NCBI RefSeq assembly: GCF_014202335.1
Contig: NZ_JACHGP010000006.1
Span: 248,001 to 312,000, forward strand
Source: Mycobacterium sp. AZCC_0083
Lineage (GTDB): Bacteria; Actinomycetota; Actinomycetes; Mycobacteriales; Mycobacteriaceae
Direction of reading: 5' to 3'
Length of the DNA: 64,000 bases
A program made the position numbers and the translations under genes. Below, one piece after another: positions 51,933 to 61,736 of this stretch (position 1 is the stretch's first letter; each line of letters starts with the position of its first letter). Under the pieces are notes generated by a model, which was not told where the DNA came from, made no database searches, and saw only the letters and a program-made list of their open reading frames with translations.

Positions 51933-53672
51933 GTGACGCCTAGACCTCAATCGACCATTCTCTCGATGCTGCATGGACGCGCCAGTCTGCGTCCCGATGA
52001 CGTGGCATTCAGCTTCACCGACTACGCACTGGACCCGGCGGGTGTTACCGAGAGTCTCACGTGGGCGCAGGTGTCCCACCGCACGATGAACGTGGCACGC
52101 GAGCTCAGCCTTCATGCGTCTGTCGGAGACCGGGCAGTGATCCTGGCTCCGCAGAGTCTTGACTACATTCTGGCTTTCCTGGGATCCATGCAGGCTGGGC
52201 TGATCGCAGTGCCGCTCCCCCTGCCGCATCGCGGCTCGAGTCACGAGCGTGTGGGCGCGATCTTTGCCGACACGTCGCCCGCGGTCGTGCTCACCACCTC
52301 CGCGGTCGCTGGCGATGTCGGCGATTACGTTGATCAAGCACGCCTGGACGCCGTTCCGAAGATCGTCGAAATCGATTCGATGAATCTGGACGTCGAGCTC
52401 GGACCAAGCATCGAGACGGCTGATGTGCCCAGCATCGCGTATTTGCAGTACAGCTCGGGTTCGACCCGGCTGCCAACCGGGGTCATGATCTCGCACCGCA
52501 ATCTCCAGGTGAATTTCGAGCAGCTGATGCGAATCTATTTTGCGGATTCGCACATCAGCACCACCGGCGCCACTTTCGTGTCGTGGTTGCCCTTCTACCA
52601 CGACATGGGTTTGGTGCTTGGCATCTGCGCCCCCATCCTGAGCGGCCATCATGGCGCATTGACGAGCCCGGTTGCGTTCTTGGAGAGGCCCTCCAGATGG
52701 ATGCGAGCACTGGCCGAGAATTCTCACGCCTTTTCGGCGGCGCCCAACTTCGCCTTTGGCCTGGCCGCCCGCAAAACCACCGACGGCGACCTTGCCGGAC
52801 TCGACCTCGGCGGGGTGCTGGGCATCATCAACGGCGCCGAACGTGTCGACCCGGCCACTTTGGAACGCTTCACGGATCGGTTCGCTCACTTCAACTTTCG
52901 GGACCACATGCTGCGTCCTTCCTACGGACTGGCGGAGGCGACCGTCTTCGTCGCGGCCGGCACCTGGAGTGAATCGTCGCAAGCGGCGCACTTCGATGTC
53001 GAAGAGCTATCCGTGGGGCGCGTTAAGCGGTGTGCGGCAAGCAGTGGCACGGCACTGGTGAATTACAAAGTGCCGCAATCGCCCACGGTACGGATCGTCG
53101 ACAGCGACACACGCCGCGAGTGCCCACCGGACTTGGTTGGCGAGATCTGGGTCCATGGCGACAATGTCGCGGCCGGCTACTGGAGCAGGCCACCGGAGGA
53201 GCAGCTGTGCTTTGGCGCAACCCTCGTCGACGCTTCGCAGGGCACGCCAGATGGCCCCTGGCTGCGAACCGGTGACCTTGGTTTCATCTCCGAGGGTCAG
53301 CTGTTCATCGTCGGCCGTATCAAGGATCTGCTGATCATCCGTGGCCGTAACCACTACCCCGAGGACATCGAGGCGACGGTTCACGAGATCACACGCGGTC
53401 GGGTCGCAGCGATATCGGTCTCGCTGGACAGCACCGAGAAGCTGGTCACCGTCATCGAGGTCAAGAAGCAGGGTGATTCCGAGGCGATGAACTGGCTCAG
53501 CGGGGTCAAGAGCGACGTCACCTCTGCGATATCCAATGCGCACGGCTTGAACGTCGGGGATCTCGTTCTGGTACCGCCAGGTTCGATTCCCACCACGACT
53601 AGCGGCAAGATTCGGCGCGCCGCCTGCGTCGAGCAGTACAGCCAGAATCAATTCAGCCGATTGGACGCCTAA
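51933..53672 (+). CDS. fadD23: fatty-acyl-AMP ligase (FAAL, FadD23-type)
   Basis: 579 residues from the GTG at 51933 ([13 protein letters not shown]), 13 bases after the previous stop. It activates a fatty acid as acyl-adenylate and loads it on the PKS, in contrast to CoA ligases. Features: AMP loop [19 protein letters not shown] near 172, [16 protein letters not shown], the FAAL-typical insert region [47 protein letters not shown] and the C-terminal [14 protein letters not shown]. Final lysine motif near [11 protein letters not shown]. Position as last gene of the plus-strand TPP run matches M. abscessus order. Confidence 0.87.
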   Translation: MTPRPQSTILSMLHGRASLRPDDVAFSFTDYALDPAGVTESLTWAQVSHRTMNVARELSLHASVGDRAVILAPQSLDYILAFLGSMQAGLIAVPLPLPHRGSSHERVGAIFADTSPAVVLTTSAVAGDVGDYVDQARLDAVPKIVEIDSMNLDVELGPSIETADVPSIAYLQYSSGSTRLPTGVMISHRNLQVNFEQLMRIYFADSHISTTGATFVSWLPFYHDMGLVLGICAPILSGHHGALTSPVAFLERPSRWMRALAENSHAFSAAPNFAFGLAARKTTDGDLAGLDLGGVLGIINGAERVDPATLERFTDRFAHFNFRDHMLRPSYGLAEATVFVAAGTWSESSQAAHFDVEELSVGRVKRCAASSGTALVNYKVPQSPTVRIVDSDTRRECPPDLVGEIWVHGDNVAAGYWSRPPEEQLCFGATLVDASQGTPDGPWLRTGDLGFISEGQLFIVGRIKDLLIIRGRNHYPEDIEATVHEITRGRVAAISVSLDSTEKLVTVIEVKKQGDSEAMNWLSGVKSDVTSAISNAHGLNVGDLVLVPPGSIPTTTSGKIRRAACVEQYSQNQFSRLDA

Positions 53673-53696
53673 GCCGCCAGCGGCCGGGCTCGACAC

Positions 53697-54371
53697 CTAC
53701 AGTCCGGCCAACCCCGCTCCGAGCAGCACGCAGCCGACCACGGCCAGCAAGACGGCGACGTCGCGGCGGCGTCGCCTCCGCACCCAGTCCTGCAGTGCCG
53801 ACATCGTCGCGCGCGTGCGGTCCGGGGCGACGAGGTAGGCGAGCAGCGGGAGTTCCACGAACCCGAATGCCACCACGTTGAACAGCAGCAGGGCGCCGAA
53901 CTGGGCGGTCGCGGCGGCGCCGGAGGCGACGATGAGTGCCAGCACGGCGAGATAGTCGACGGACGGCAGGGCGATGCCGAGGCCCGCGACCCCCGCGGTC
54001 CACAGCGAGCGGTCGTTGAGCAGTCGGCGAGTGCGCGTCGCGAGCGGTCCGGTTCTTCGCTCGACCCGGCCCGCACTTTCGTCGTCGCGGCGACCCCTCA
54101 ACGCGCTTGCTGCCACTACTGCGGCGTAGCCGAGCAGCACCGCGCCGACCACGATCTGCACCCTTGGCAGGGTGAAATGGGCTGACCCCAGCGCTGGCCG
54201 GAGCAGGAACAGCACGACCACGCCCACCGCGATGCCCATCGCGAAGCCGCCTGCGAGGAAGACGAGAAGTTGGAGCAGCGGCCGGGGTCGGTTGATCATC
54301 ACCACCGTCATCGCGATCCGGAACGGCTCCAGACTCACCGCAACGGCCATCAACAGGAGTGTGATCCACAT
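53697..54371 (-). CDS. Gap/Sap-family membrane protein
   Basis: 224 residues with six predicted helices (WITLLLMAVAVSLEPFRIAM at the start, AVLLAVVGCVLLGAGLAGL at the end). The opening helix with SLEPFRIA and the spacing of helices match the mycobacterial Gap (glycopeptidolipid) and Sap (sulfolipid) exporter helper family, a branch of the LysE superfamily. It converges on the FAAL gene with a 24-base gap. A Gap-like gene is part of several glycolipid loci, so it probably helps to move TPP or its precursor to the surface. Proof of that is lacking. Confidence 0.78.
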   Translation of the reverse strand: MWITLLLMAVAVSLEPFRIAMTVVMINRPRPLLQLLVFLAGGFAMGIAVGVVVLFLLRPALGSAHFTLPRVQIVVGAVLLGYAAVVAASALRGRRDDESAGRVERRTGPLATRTRRLLNDRSLWTAGVAGLGIALPSVDYLAVLALIVASGAAATAQFGALLLFNVVAFGFVELPLLAYLVAPDRTRATMSALQDWVRRRRRRDVAVLLAVVGCVLLGAGLAGL

Positions 54372-54539
54372 GATGAGGTGACGGTTTGTCGAGCTTCGCT
54401 TAGCCGCGCAGCACGGACAGAAGGGACGGCGCGGGCATGAGCGTCAGGTTACCGCCCCAGTTCGACCGACATCCGGCCGCTTGCATTCACGACGATTGCG
54501 ACCCTGGCGGGTGCCGGGGTTTCCAGCCATCATGGCGAC

Positions 54540-56079
<1,540 letters not shown>

Positions 56080-56106
56080 CTATAGCTAGGGACCACCCCA
56101 CCCCGT

Positions 56107-56169
56107 CCGCGAAATCAACGTTTTGCAGGAAAAGTGCGAGTAGCGGCCTGCAAAACGTTCATCTCGCGG
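56107..56169. repeat. long imperfect hairpin (REP-like)
   Basis: Arms CCGCGAAATCAACGTTTTGC through AGG (56107-56129) and CCTGCAAAACGTTCATCTCG through CGG (56147-56169) pair at 21 of 23 positions around a 17-base loop. It sits in the 116-base gap between the convergent flavin reductase and small protein genes. It may be a terminator, but the stem is longer than needed and AT-rich in the middle, more like a dispersed palindromic repeat. Confidence 0.6.
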
Positions 56170-56195
56170 TGTGCCGTGGCTGTCGGGCTAGGACG

Positions 56196-56357
56196 TCAAG
56201 GGCGGGCGCCAAGCTCCTCGCGATAGCCGTCGATGCGCCGCTCGATCTCGGCCGCGTCGGCGGGTCTGCCCTCCTTGCGCGCCAGCTCAGCGCGTGCGGA
56301 GAGTTCGCGGATCGCGGTGCGAATGTCGTTGACGCTCTGGGTTTCTCCAGTGCTCAT
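56196..56357 (-). CDS. 53-residue helical protein
   Basis: MSTGETQSVNDIRTAIRELS followed by ARAELARKEGRPADAAEIER and RIDGYREELGARP. Start ATG 56357. Strongly charged, no hydrophobic helix, heptad-like spacing suggests a short coiled coil. Conserved-looking composition and normal codon use favour a real gene. Upstream of the sdh operon's end by 89 bases on the same strand, so possibly read through from it. Function unknown. Confidence 0.5.
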   Translation of the reverse strand: MSTGETQSVNDIRTAIRELSARAELARKEGRPADAAEIERRIDGYREELGARP

Positions 56358-56446
56358 TGGCTGCCCTTCGTCGTTGATTGGCTGCTGCCACGAGAATACC
56401 CGCGTTTGGTTCGCGTCCAACCCTCCAACGTGAACTAGCTGGGGCG

Positions 56447-57196
56447 TTATCTCCGGAAGAGCTTGTTCCCGAGCCACACCACCGGGTCGTACTTGCGGTC
56501 GGCGACGCGCTCCTTCATCGGGATCAGCGCGTTGTCGGTGATCTTGATGTGTTCGGGGCAGACCTCGGTACAGCACTTGGTGATGTTGCAGTAGCCAAGG
56601 CCGAACTCCTCCTGGGCCATGTCCTTGCGGTCCAGCACGTCCAGCGGATGCATGTCGAGTTCGGCGACGCGCATCAGGTAGCGCGGCCCGGCGAACGCCT
56701 GCTTGTTCTCCTCGTGGTCACGCACCACGTGGCAGGTGTTCTGGCACAGGAAGCACTCGATGCACTTGCGGAACTCCTGGGACCGCTCGACGTCCACCTG
56801 CTGCATCCGGTAGTCGCCCGGCTGCAGATCCTTCGGCGGCGTGAACGACGGGACCTCGCGCGCCTTGGTGTAGTTGAAGGACACGTCGGTGACGAGGTCG
56901 CGCATCACGGGGAACGCGCGCAACGGCGTGATGGTGACGGTCTCGCTCTCGTCGAACGTCGACATTCTGGTCATGCACAGCAGCCGGGGACGGCCGTTGA
57001 TCTCTGCCGAGCAGGAGCCGCACTTGCCTGCCTTGCAGTTCCATCGCACCGCCAGATCGCCTGCCTGGGTGGCCTGGATCCGGTGGATGATGTCGAGGAC
57101 GACCTCGCCCTCGTTGACCTCGACGGTGTAGTCCTGCAGTCCACCGCCGGTGTCGTCGCCGCGCCAGACCCGCATGCTCGCTTGATAGGCACCCAT
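56447..57196 (-). CDS. sdhB: succinate dehydrogenase 1 iron-sulfur subunit
   Basis: 249 residues from ATG 57196 (MGAYQASMRVWRGDD), one base after the sdhA stop. Carries the electron chain of complex II: [2Fe-2S] ligands in CKAGKCGSCSAEINGRPRLL followed by C, then CIECFLCQNTC and CNITKCCTEVCPEHI for the [4Fe-4S] and [3Fe-4S] clusters. Order C-A-B and sequence match Rv0247c-Rv0249c (Sdh1). Membrane-bound through the anchor subunit. Confidence 0.93.
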   Translation of the reverse strand: MGAYQASMRVWRGDDTGGGLQDYTVEVNEGEVVLDIIHRIQATQAGDLAVRWNCKAGKCGSCSAEINGRPRLLCMTRMSTFDESETVTITPLRAFPVMRDLVTDVSFNYTKAREVPSFTPPKDLQPGDYRMQQVDVERSQEFRKCIECFLCQNTCHVVRDHEENKQAFAGPRYLMRVAELDMHPLDVLDRKDMAQEEFGLGYCNITKCCTEVCPEHIKITDNALIPMKERVADRKYDPVVWLGNKLFRR

Positions 57197-57197
57197 C

Positions 57198-59150
57198 TCA
57201 GCTGCTCCGTTCCGGGTGTTCGGCCAGTTCACCGTCGGTGTAGTACTTCTCCAGCTCGGACAGCTCGAAACACCCGAGGAGGTCGGGACGCATGGGCGTC
57301 TGCGGCTCGGGAGTGACGGTGACGTCAGGGACGATGGGATCGCCAGCCCCATCGTTTAGGACTGCGCGGCACACCAGCAGGGTGTTGCGCCAGTGGGCGT
57401 CCATCTCCGGGTGATCGTCGCGGGTGTGCCCGCCGCGGCTCTCGGTGCGCTGCAGCGCCGCCTTGGCCACGCATTCGCTGACCAGCAGCATGTTGCGCAT
57501 GTCGATGGCAAGGTGCCAGCCGGGGTTGAAGAAGCGGCCGCCCTCGACGGTGACGTTGTGCACCCGCACCTTGAGCTCTTCGAGCTTGTCGAGTGCCGCC
57601 TGGATCTCGTCTTCCTTGCGGATGATGCCGACCAGGTCGTTCATCGACTGCTGCAGCTCGGCGTGCAGCGTGTACGGGTTCTCCGGTTCGGGGTGCTCGT
57701 CGAACGGTGACAGCGCCATCGTGGTGGCGGCGTCGACGGCGTGCTCGAGGACCTTCGGCCGTTCCTTGAGACTGACGACGTAGTCGGAGGCACCCATGCC
57801 AGCGCGACGGCCGAACACCAGCAGGTCCGACAGCGAGTTGCCGCCGAGCCGGTTGGAGCCGTGCATGCCGCCCGAGCACTCGCCTGCGGCGAACAGGCCG
57901 GGTGTGGTTGCGGCGCCGGTGTCGGGATCGACCTCGATGCCACCCATCACGTAGTGGCAGGTCGGGCCGACCTCCATCTCGTCCTTGGTGATGTCGACCT
58001 CGGCCAGCTCCATGAACTGGTGGTACATCGATGGCAGCCTGCGCTTGATCTCCTCGACGGGGATGCGCGATGCGATGTCGAGGTAGACGCCACCGTGTGG
58101 GCTGCCGCGGCCCGCCTTGACCTCGGAGTTGATGGCGCGGGCCACCTCGTCGCGGGGAAGCAGGTCAGGGGTGCGGCGTGCGGAGTCGTTGTCCTTGAGC
58201 CACTGGTCGGCTTCTTCCTCGGTTTCGGCGTACTGGCCCTTGAACACCGAGGGGATGTAGTCGAACATGAAGCGCTTGCCCTCGGAGTTCTTCAGCACAC
58301 CGCCGTCGCCGCGGACGCCCTCGGTGACGAGGATGCCCTTCACCGACAGCGGCCAGACCATCCCGGTCGGGTGGAACTGGATGAACTCCATGTTGATCAG
58401 CGAGGCACCCGCCCGCAGCGCGAGGGCGTGTCCGTCGCCGGTGTACTCCCACGAGTTCGACGACACCTTGAACGACTTGCCGATGCCGCCCGTCGCGAGC
58501 ACCACTGCCGGTGCCTCGAAGAGGATGAACTTGCCGGTCTCGCGGAAGTAGCCGAGCGCCCCGGCGATCCGGCGCTGCCCTTCCCCCGTCGCTCCGCTCG
58601 CCCCCTCATCCAAGACCAACTCGGTGATCGAACACTCGTGGAAGACCTTGATCCGCGCCTCGTAGTCGCCGAGTTCGGCGTTGTCCTCCTGCTGCAGCGA
58701 GACGATCTTCTGCTGCATGGTGCGGATGATCTCCAGGCCGGTGCGGTCACCGACGTGGGCCAGCCGCGGGTAGGTGTGGCCACCGAAGTTGCGCTGGCTG
58801 ATCCTGCCGTCCTTGGTGCGGTCGAAGAGCGCGCCGTAGGTCTCCAGCTCCCAGACCCTGTCCGGGGCTTCCTGCGCGTGCAGTTCGGCCATCCGCCAGT
58901 TGTTCAGGAACTTGCCGCCACGCATGGTGTCGGCGAAGTGGATCTGCCAGGTGTCCTTGGCGTTGGCGTTCTTCATGGCGGCCGCGCAGCCGCCTTCTGC
59001 CATCACCGTGTGCGCCTTGCCGAACAGTGACTTGGTCACCACGGCGACGCGTAGGCCCCGTTGGCGCGCCTCGATTACCGCTCGAAGCCCTGCGCCGCCG
59101 GCACCGATGACGACCACGTCGTATTCGTGCCGCTCGACCTCAACCATCAA
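57198..59150 (-). CDS. sdhA: succinate dehydrogenase 1 flavoprotein subunit
   Basis: 650 residues, starting MMVEVERHEYDVVVIGAGGA. FAD dinucleotide motif GAGGAGLRAVIEA, the covalent-flavin His in AHTVMAEGGCAAAM, substrate region FIQFHPTGMVWP, and the FAD end motif PGLFAAGECSGGMHGSNRLG. Catalyses succinate to fumarate oxidation at the cytoplasmic face. One anomaly: the loop ITELVLDEGASGATGEGQRR contains a copy of the 20-bp in-frame element; most relatives have only a few residues between VLDEG-like and RIAGALGYFRETG. Coupled to sdhB, 41 bases after the anchor gene. Confidence 0.93.
   Translation of the reverse strand: MMVEVERHEYDVVVIGAGGAGLRAVIEARQRGLRVAVVTKSLFGKAHTVMAEGGCAAAMKNANAKDTWQIHFADTMRGGKFLNNWRMAELHAQEAPDRVWELETYGALFDRTKDGRISQRNFGGHTYPRLAHVGDRTGLEIIRTMQQKIVSLQQEDNAELGDYEARIKVFHECSITELVLDEGASGATGEGQRRIAGALGYFRETGKFILFEAPAVVLATGGIGKSFKVSSNSWEYTGDGHALALRAGASLINMEFIQFHPTGMVWPLSVKGILVTEGVRGDGGVLKNSEGKRFMFDYIPSVFKGQYAETEEEADQWLKDNDSARRTPDLLPRDEVARAINSEVKAGRGSPHGGVYLDIASRIPVEEIKRRLPSMYHQFMELAEVDITKDEMEVGPTCHYVMGGIEVDPDTGAATTPGLFAAGECSGGMHGSNRLGGNSLSDLLVFGRRAGMGASDYVVSLKERPKVLEHAVDAATTMALSPFDEHPEPENPYTLHAELQQSMNDLVGIIRKEDEIQAALDKLEELKVRVHNVTVEGGRFFNPGWHLAIDMRNMLLVSECVAKAALQRTESRGGHTRDDHPEMDAHWRNTLLVCRAVLNDGAGDPIVPDVTVTPEPQTPMRPDLLGCFELSELEKYYTDGELAEHPERSS
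58585..58604 (-). repeat. in-frame 20-bp element, copy 4 (SdhA)
   Basis: Plus-strand sequence CCCGTCGCTCCGCTCGCCCC. Encodes GASGATG in the SdhA loop before RRIAGALGYF. Same frame phase as the other copies. Confidence 0.8.
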
Positions 59151-59191
59151 ACCTCACTCGCCTATCGAAAATACAGTTGTGAATTGACTTG

Positions 59192-60013
59192 CTAACCAAT
59201 GAATCTCAGGTCGGAGATGGTGCCGCTGGCGACCAGCATCACGTAGAAGTCGGTGAGCATCAGCGTGCCGAGCGTGATCCACGCATACATCTTGTGTCGG
59301 GTGTTGAGCCGGCTCACCTGTCCCCACATCCAGTAGCGGACTGGGTGTTTGGAGAAGTGCTTGAGCCGGCCGCCGACCACGTGGCGGCAGGAGTGGCAGG
59401 ACAGCGTGTAGATCCACAGCATCACGACGTTGACGACGAGAATGACGTTGCCCAAACCGAATCCGAATCCGGTCGGCGAGTGGAACGCCTCGATCGCGTC
59501 GTAGGTGTTGATCAACGAGATGATCCCGGCGATGTAGAAGAAGTACCGGTGCGTGTTCTGGATGATCAGCGGAAGCCGGGTCTCGCCGGTGTACTTCGCG
59601 TGCGGCTCGGCGACGGCGCATGCGGTCGGCGACTGCCACACCGAGCGGTAGTAGGCCCCTCGGTAGTAGTAGCAGGTCAACCGGAACAGCAGCAGGAACG
59701 GCAGCGACGCAGCGGCATAGGGCAGCCACCACACGTCGGGCAGGATCTGTGGCCAGAAGCCGCTGGCTTCAGGGGTGCAGCCCGTGCTGATGCACGGCGA
59801 GTAGAACGGCGTCAGGTAGTGGTATTCCGGGACGAAGTAGTTGTTCTGCAGGAACGCCCGCACCGTCGCGTAGATCACGAACGCGGCGAAGCCGAGGTCG
59901 ACGATCAGCGGCGACTGCCACCATCGGTCGGTGCGCAGCGTGCGCTGCGGGATCTGGGCACGGCTCGGTGAGAAGACCCCGGTCGCTTTGCGGCCGGCGG
60001 TGGGTGCGCTCAC
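59192..60013 (-). CDS. sdhC: succinate dehydrogenase 1 membrane anchor
   Basis: 273 residues with five to six helices: FAAFVIYATVRAFLQNNYFV near the start, LPYAAASLPFLLLFRLTCYY, and YAWITLGTLMLTDFYVMLVA at the end. A single large anchor takes the place of SdhC and SdhD, as in the Rv0249c type. Candidate haem or quinone ligands include His in IIQNTHRYFFYIAG and CHSCRHVVGG. Cys pairs occur in PCISTGC. First gene of the sdh operon proper; the small Rv0250c-like gene lies 45 bases upstream on the same strand. Confidence 0.88.
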   Translation of the reverse strand: MSAPTAGRKATGVFSPSRAQIPQRTLRTDRWWQSPLIVDLGFAAFVIYATVRAFLQNNYFVPEYHYLTPFYSPCISTGCTPEASGFWPQILPDVWWLPYAAASLPFLLLFRLTCYYYRGAYYRSVWQSPTACAVAEPHAKYTGETRLPLIIQNTHRYFFYIAGIISLINTYDAIEAFHSPTGFGFGLGNVILVVNVVMLWIYTLSCHSCRHVVGGRLKHFSKHPVRYWMWGQVSRLNTRHKMYAWITLGTLMLTDFYVMLVASGTISDLRFIG

Positions 60014-60058
60014 TGTTCCCTCTCGATGGTGGTTGTCCCGGAAACGTCTGCCGCGGAG

Positions 60059-60349
60059 TTAGCCGGCGACGCCCCCGTCGTCGACTTCGCCCCAGAAGGT
60101 GGTCTCGTACTGCGTGTCCGGAATCGCGATCTTCTCCCCGGCGTGGTGGTGCTGCGCCGTCCCTCTCGTGATTTCGAGTTCCTCGGCGTCGATGTCGAGC
60201 CGATCGATGTCGTTGAGAATGCGCTCGGCATCATTGACGATGCGGCGCATCGCAGGGGTGTCGCCGTAGCGTGAAGCCAGTGACGTCACGCACCGCCGTA
60301 AGCCACCGATCAGTTCGTGTAGCTGGGCGAGTTCGGTAGTGGTGGACAA
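60059..60349 (-). CDS. small conserved protein (Rv0250c-like)
   Basis: 96 residues from the TTG at 60349 (STTTELAQLHELIG), with AAGGAGG nine bases upstream; the longer frame to 60433 has no ribosome site. The protein is mostly helical, with LRRCVTSLASRYGDTPAMRR and RILNDIDRLDIDAEELEI, then a loop with HHHAGEKIAIPDTQY. It is the usual leader gene of the sdh1 operon and matches the length of Rv0250c. Function unknown. Fixed linkage suggests an assembly or regulatory role for succinate dehydrogenase 1. Confidence 0.75.
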   Translation of the reverse strand: MSTTTELAQLHELIGGLRRCVTSLASRYGDTPAMRRIVNDAERILNDIDRLDIDAEELEITRGTAQHHHAGEKIAIPDTQYETTFWGEVDDGGVAG

Positions 60350-60463
60350 GAGATCGACCTCCTTGGGCTGAAGGGTGTCAGCAATCACAGTACGACAATC
60401 GATGCTAGCCACATCGCCAGATCGGCGTGACACAGGTCACGTTCAAGAGTGGAGGTTGACGAG

Positions 60464-61222
60464 TTGTCCAAGCAGGTTCTTGAGGAGCGGGCCAACGCAT
60501 TGCTGGCCCTGCACGTACCCGGCGATCCGGTGATTCTGCCGACGATCTGGGACGCGTGGTCGGCAAAGTTGGCCGTTGACGCGGGGTTTGCCGCGCTCAC
60601 CGTCGGCAGCCATCCAGTGGCCGACTCGGTCGGCAAGGCCGACGGTGAGGGAATGTCGTTCGACGACTTGATCGATCGAGTTGGTCAGATCACCGGCGCG
60701 GTCGACGCGCCGATCTCGGTCGACATCGAATCCGGTTACGGCGAGGCGCCGCAGCGGATCATCGAGGGGCTGCTCTCGGTGGGCGCGGTTGGGTTGAACA
60801 TCGAGGACACCGTGCACAAGGAGGGCAAGCGGCTGCGCGCGCCAGAGGAGCACGCAGCGCTCGTCGGGGAATTGCGCAAGGCGGCCGACGCCGCAGGAGT
60901 GCACGTCGTGCTCAACGCCCGAACGGACCTGTTCCTGCGCAACGACGGGGACGACGCGGACCGCGTGGAGCGGGCGGTGGCCCGGTTGAAGCTGGCCGCC
61001 GATGCCGGTGCGGACAGCCTCTATCCGGTCGGCCGCCATGACGCGGACACCCTGATGCGCCTGGCCTCCGAGCTGCCGTTGCCGATCAATGCGATCGCGA
61101 TACCGGATCAGGACGACCCGGCGTCGTTCGGCCCTCTTGGCGTCGGCCGGATCAGCTTCGGCCCGTTCTTCCAGCGCGCGCTCTCGGGGCGGGCAGAGGA
61201 GATTCTGGCGCGCTGGAGTTAG
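60464..61222 (+). CDS. isocitrate lyase/PEP mutase family protein
   Basis: 252 residues from the TTG at 60464 (SKQVLEERANALLALHV), which has GGAGG eight bases before; GTG 60449 gives five more residues. Barrel enzyme: LPTIWDAWSAKLAVDAGFAA, TVGSHPVADSVGKADGEGMS, then the metal Asp/Glu in ISVDIESGYGEAP and GVNIEDTV-type residues in VGLNIEDTVH, and VVLNARTDLFLRN. Close to the Rv1998c group. It lacks the KKCGH catalytic loop of true isocitrate lyase, so it is more likely an oxaloacetate decarboxylase, PEP-mutase or carboxyvinyl-type enzyme. Divergent from the sdh operon. Confidence 0.82.
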   Translation: MSKQVLEERANALLALHVPGDPVILPTIWDAWSAKLAVDAGFAALTVGSHPVADSVGKADGEGMSFDDLIDRVGQITGAVDAPISVDIESGYGEAPQRIIEGLLSVGAVGLNIEDTVHKEGKRLRAPEEHAALVGELRKAADAAGVHVVLNARTDLFLRNDGDDADRVERAVARLKLAADAGADSLYPVGRHDADTLMRLASELPLPINAIAIPDQDDPASFGPLGVGRISFGPFFQRALSGRAEEILARWS

Positions 61223-61256
61223 CTCGTTTCCCGGCCGTTCGGCTGGCCGGTTTAGC

Positions 61257-61640
61257 ATGCCGCCCGTGAAGGACGAGGACGGGCGGCTGGACTGGCATGA
61301 CCACCCTGGCGTGATCTGGGCCGCGGGTCTGGCCGCGCTCGCCCTGGTGGGATTGCTGGTGTACGCGGTGATCCGGGTGTCGGGCGGGTCGTCGCTGCTG
61401 CCTGGCGACGCGCCGACGGCCACCTCCTATGCCACCACGTCGTCGAGCACGGGTAACTCGACGACCACCAGCTACGCGGTGCCGAGCGTGCAGACCAGTG
61501 AGGACACCGGGGCGCCGGTGACGGGCCCGCCGCCGGAGGCGTCGACGGAGGATCGGTCCGGGCCGACGGAGACGACGACGTCCACGACGATCTACAACCC
61601 GTACAGCTCGACCACCCCGACCAATGCCGGCCACATCTGA
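61257..61640 (+). CDS. single-helix membrane protein with Ser/Thr-rich tail
   Basis: 127 residues from ATG 61257 (MPPVKDEDGRLDWHDHPG); GTG 61266 is an alternative. One helix, VIWAAGLAALALVGLLVYAV, then a long low-complexity outer tail of Ser, Thr, Pro and Gly (for example TSYATTSSSTGNSTTTSY) ending NPYSSTTPTNAGHI. Short acidic inside end. Typical of cell-surface anchored, possibly O-mannosylated proteins in mycobacteria. 34 bases after the lyase-family gene. Function unknown. Confidence 0.65.
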   Translation: MPPVKDEDGRLDWHDHPGVIWAAGLAALALVGLLVYAVIRVSGGSSLLPGDAPTATSYATTSSSTGNSTTTSYAVPSVQTSEDTGAPVTGPPPEASTEDRSGPTETTTSTTIYNPYSSTTPTNAGHI

Positions 61641-61736
61641 CGGCTCACAGCGACCGCCGAGCACGCGTGAGCACACCGTGATGGGCGCTTCACACGACGC
61701 GACATGTCGGCAATATCGGCTCCCTAGCCTTCGGCC

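Noticed and set aside
61641..61736. Possible GlnR site before nirB
   Set aside because: No GTNAC-N6-GNAAC type pattern could be found; the repeated GTGAGCAC/ACCGTGATG is too weak.
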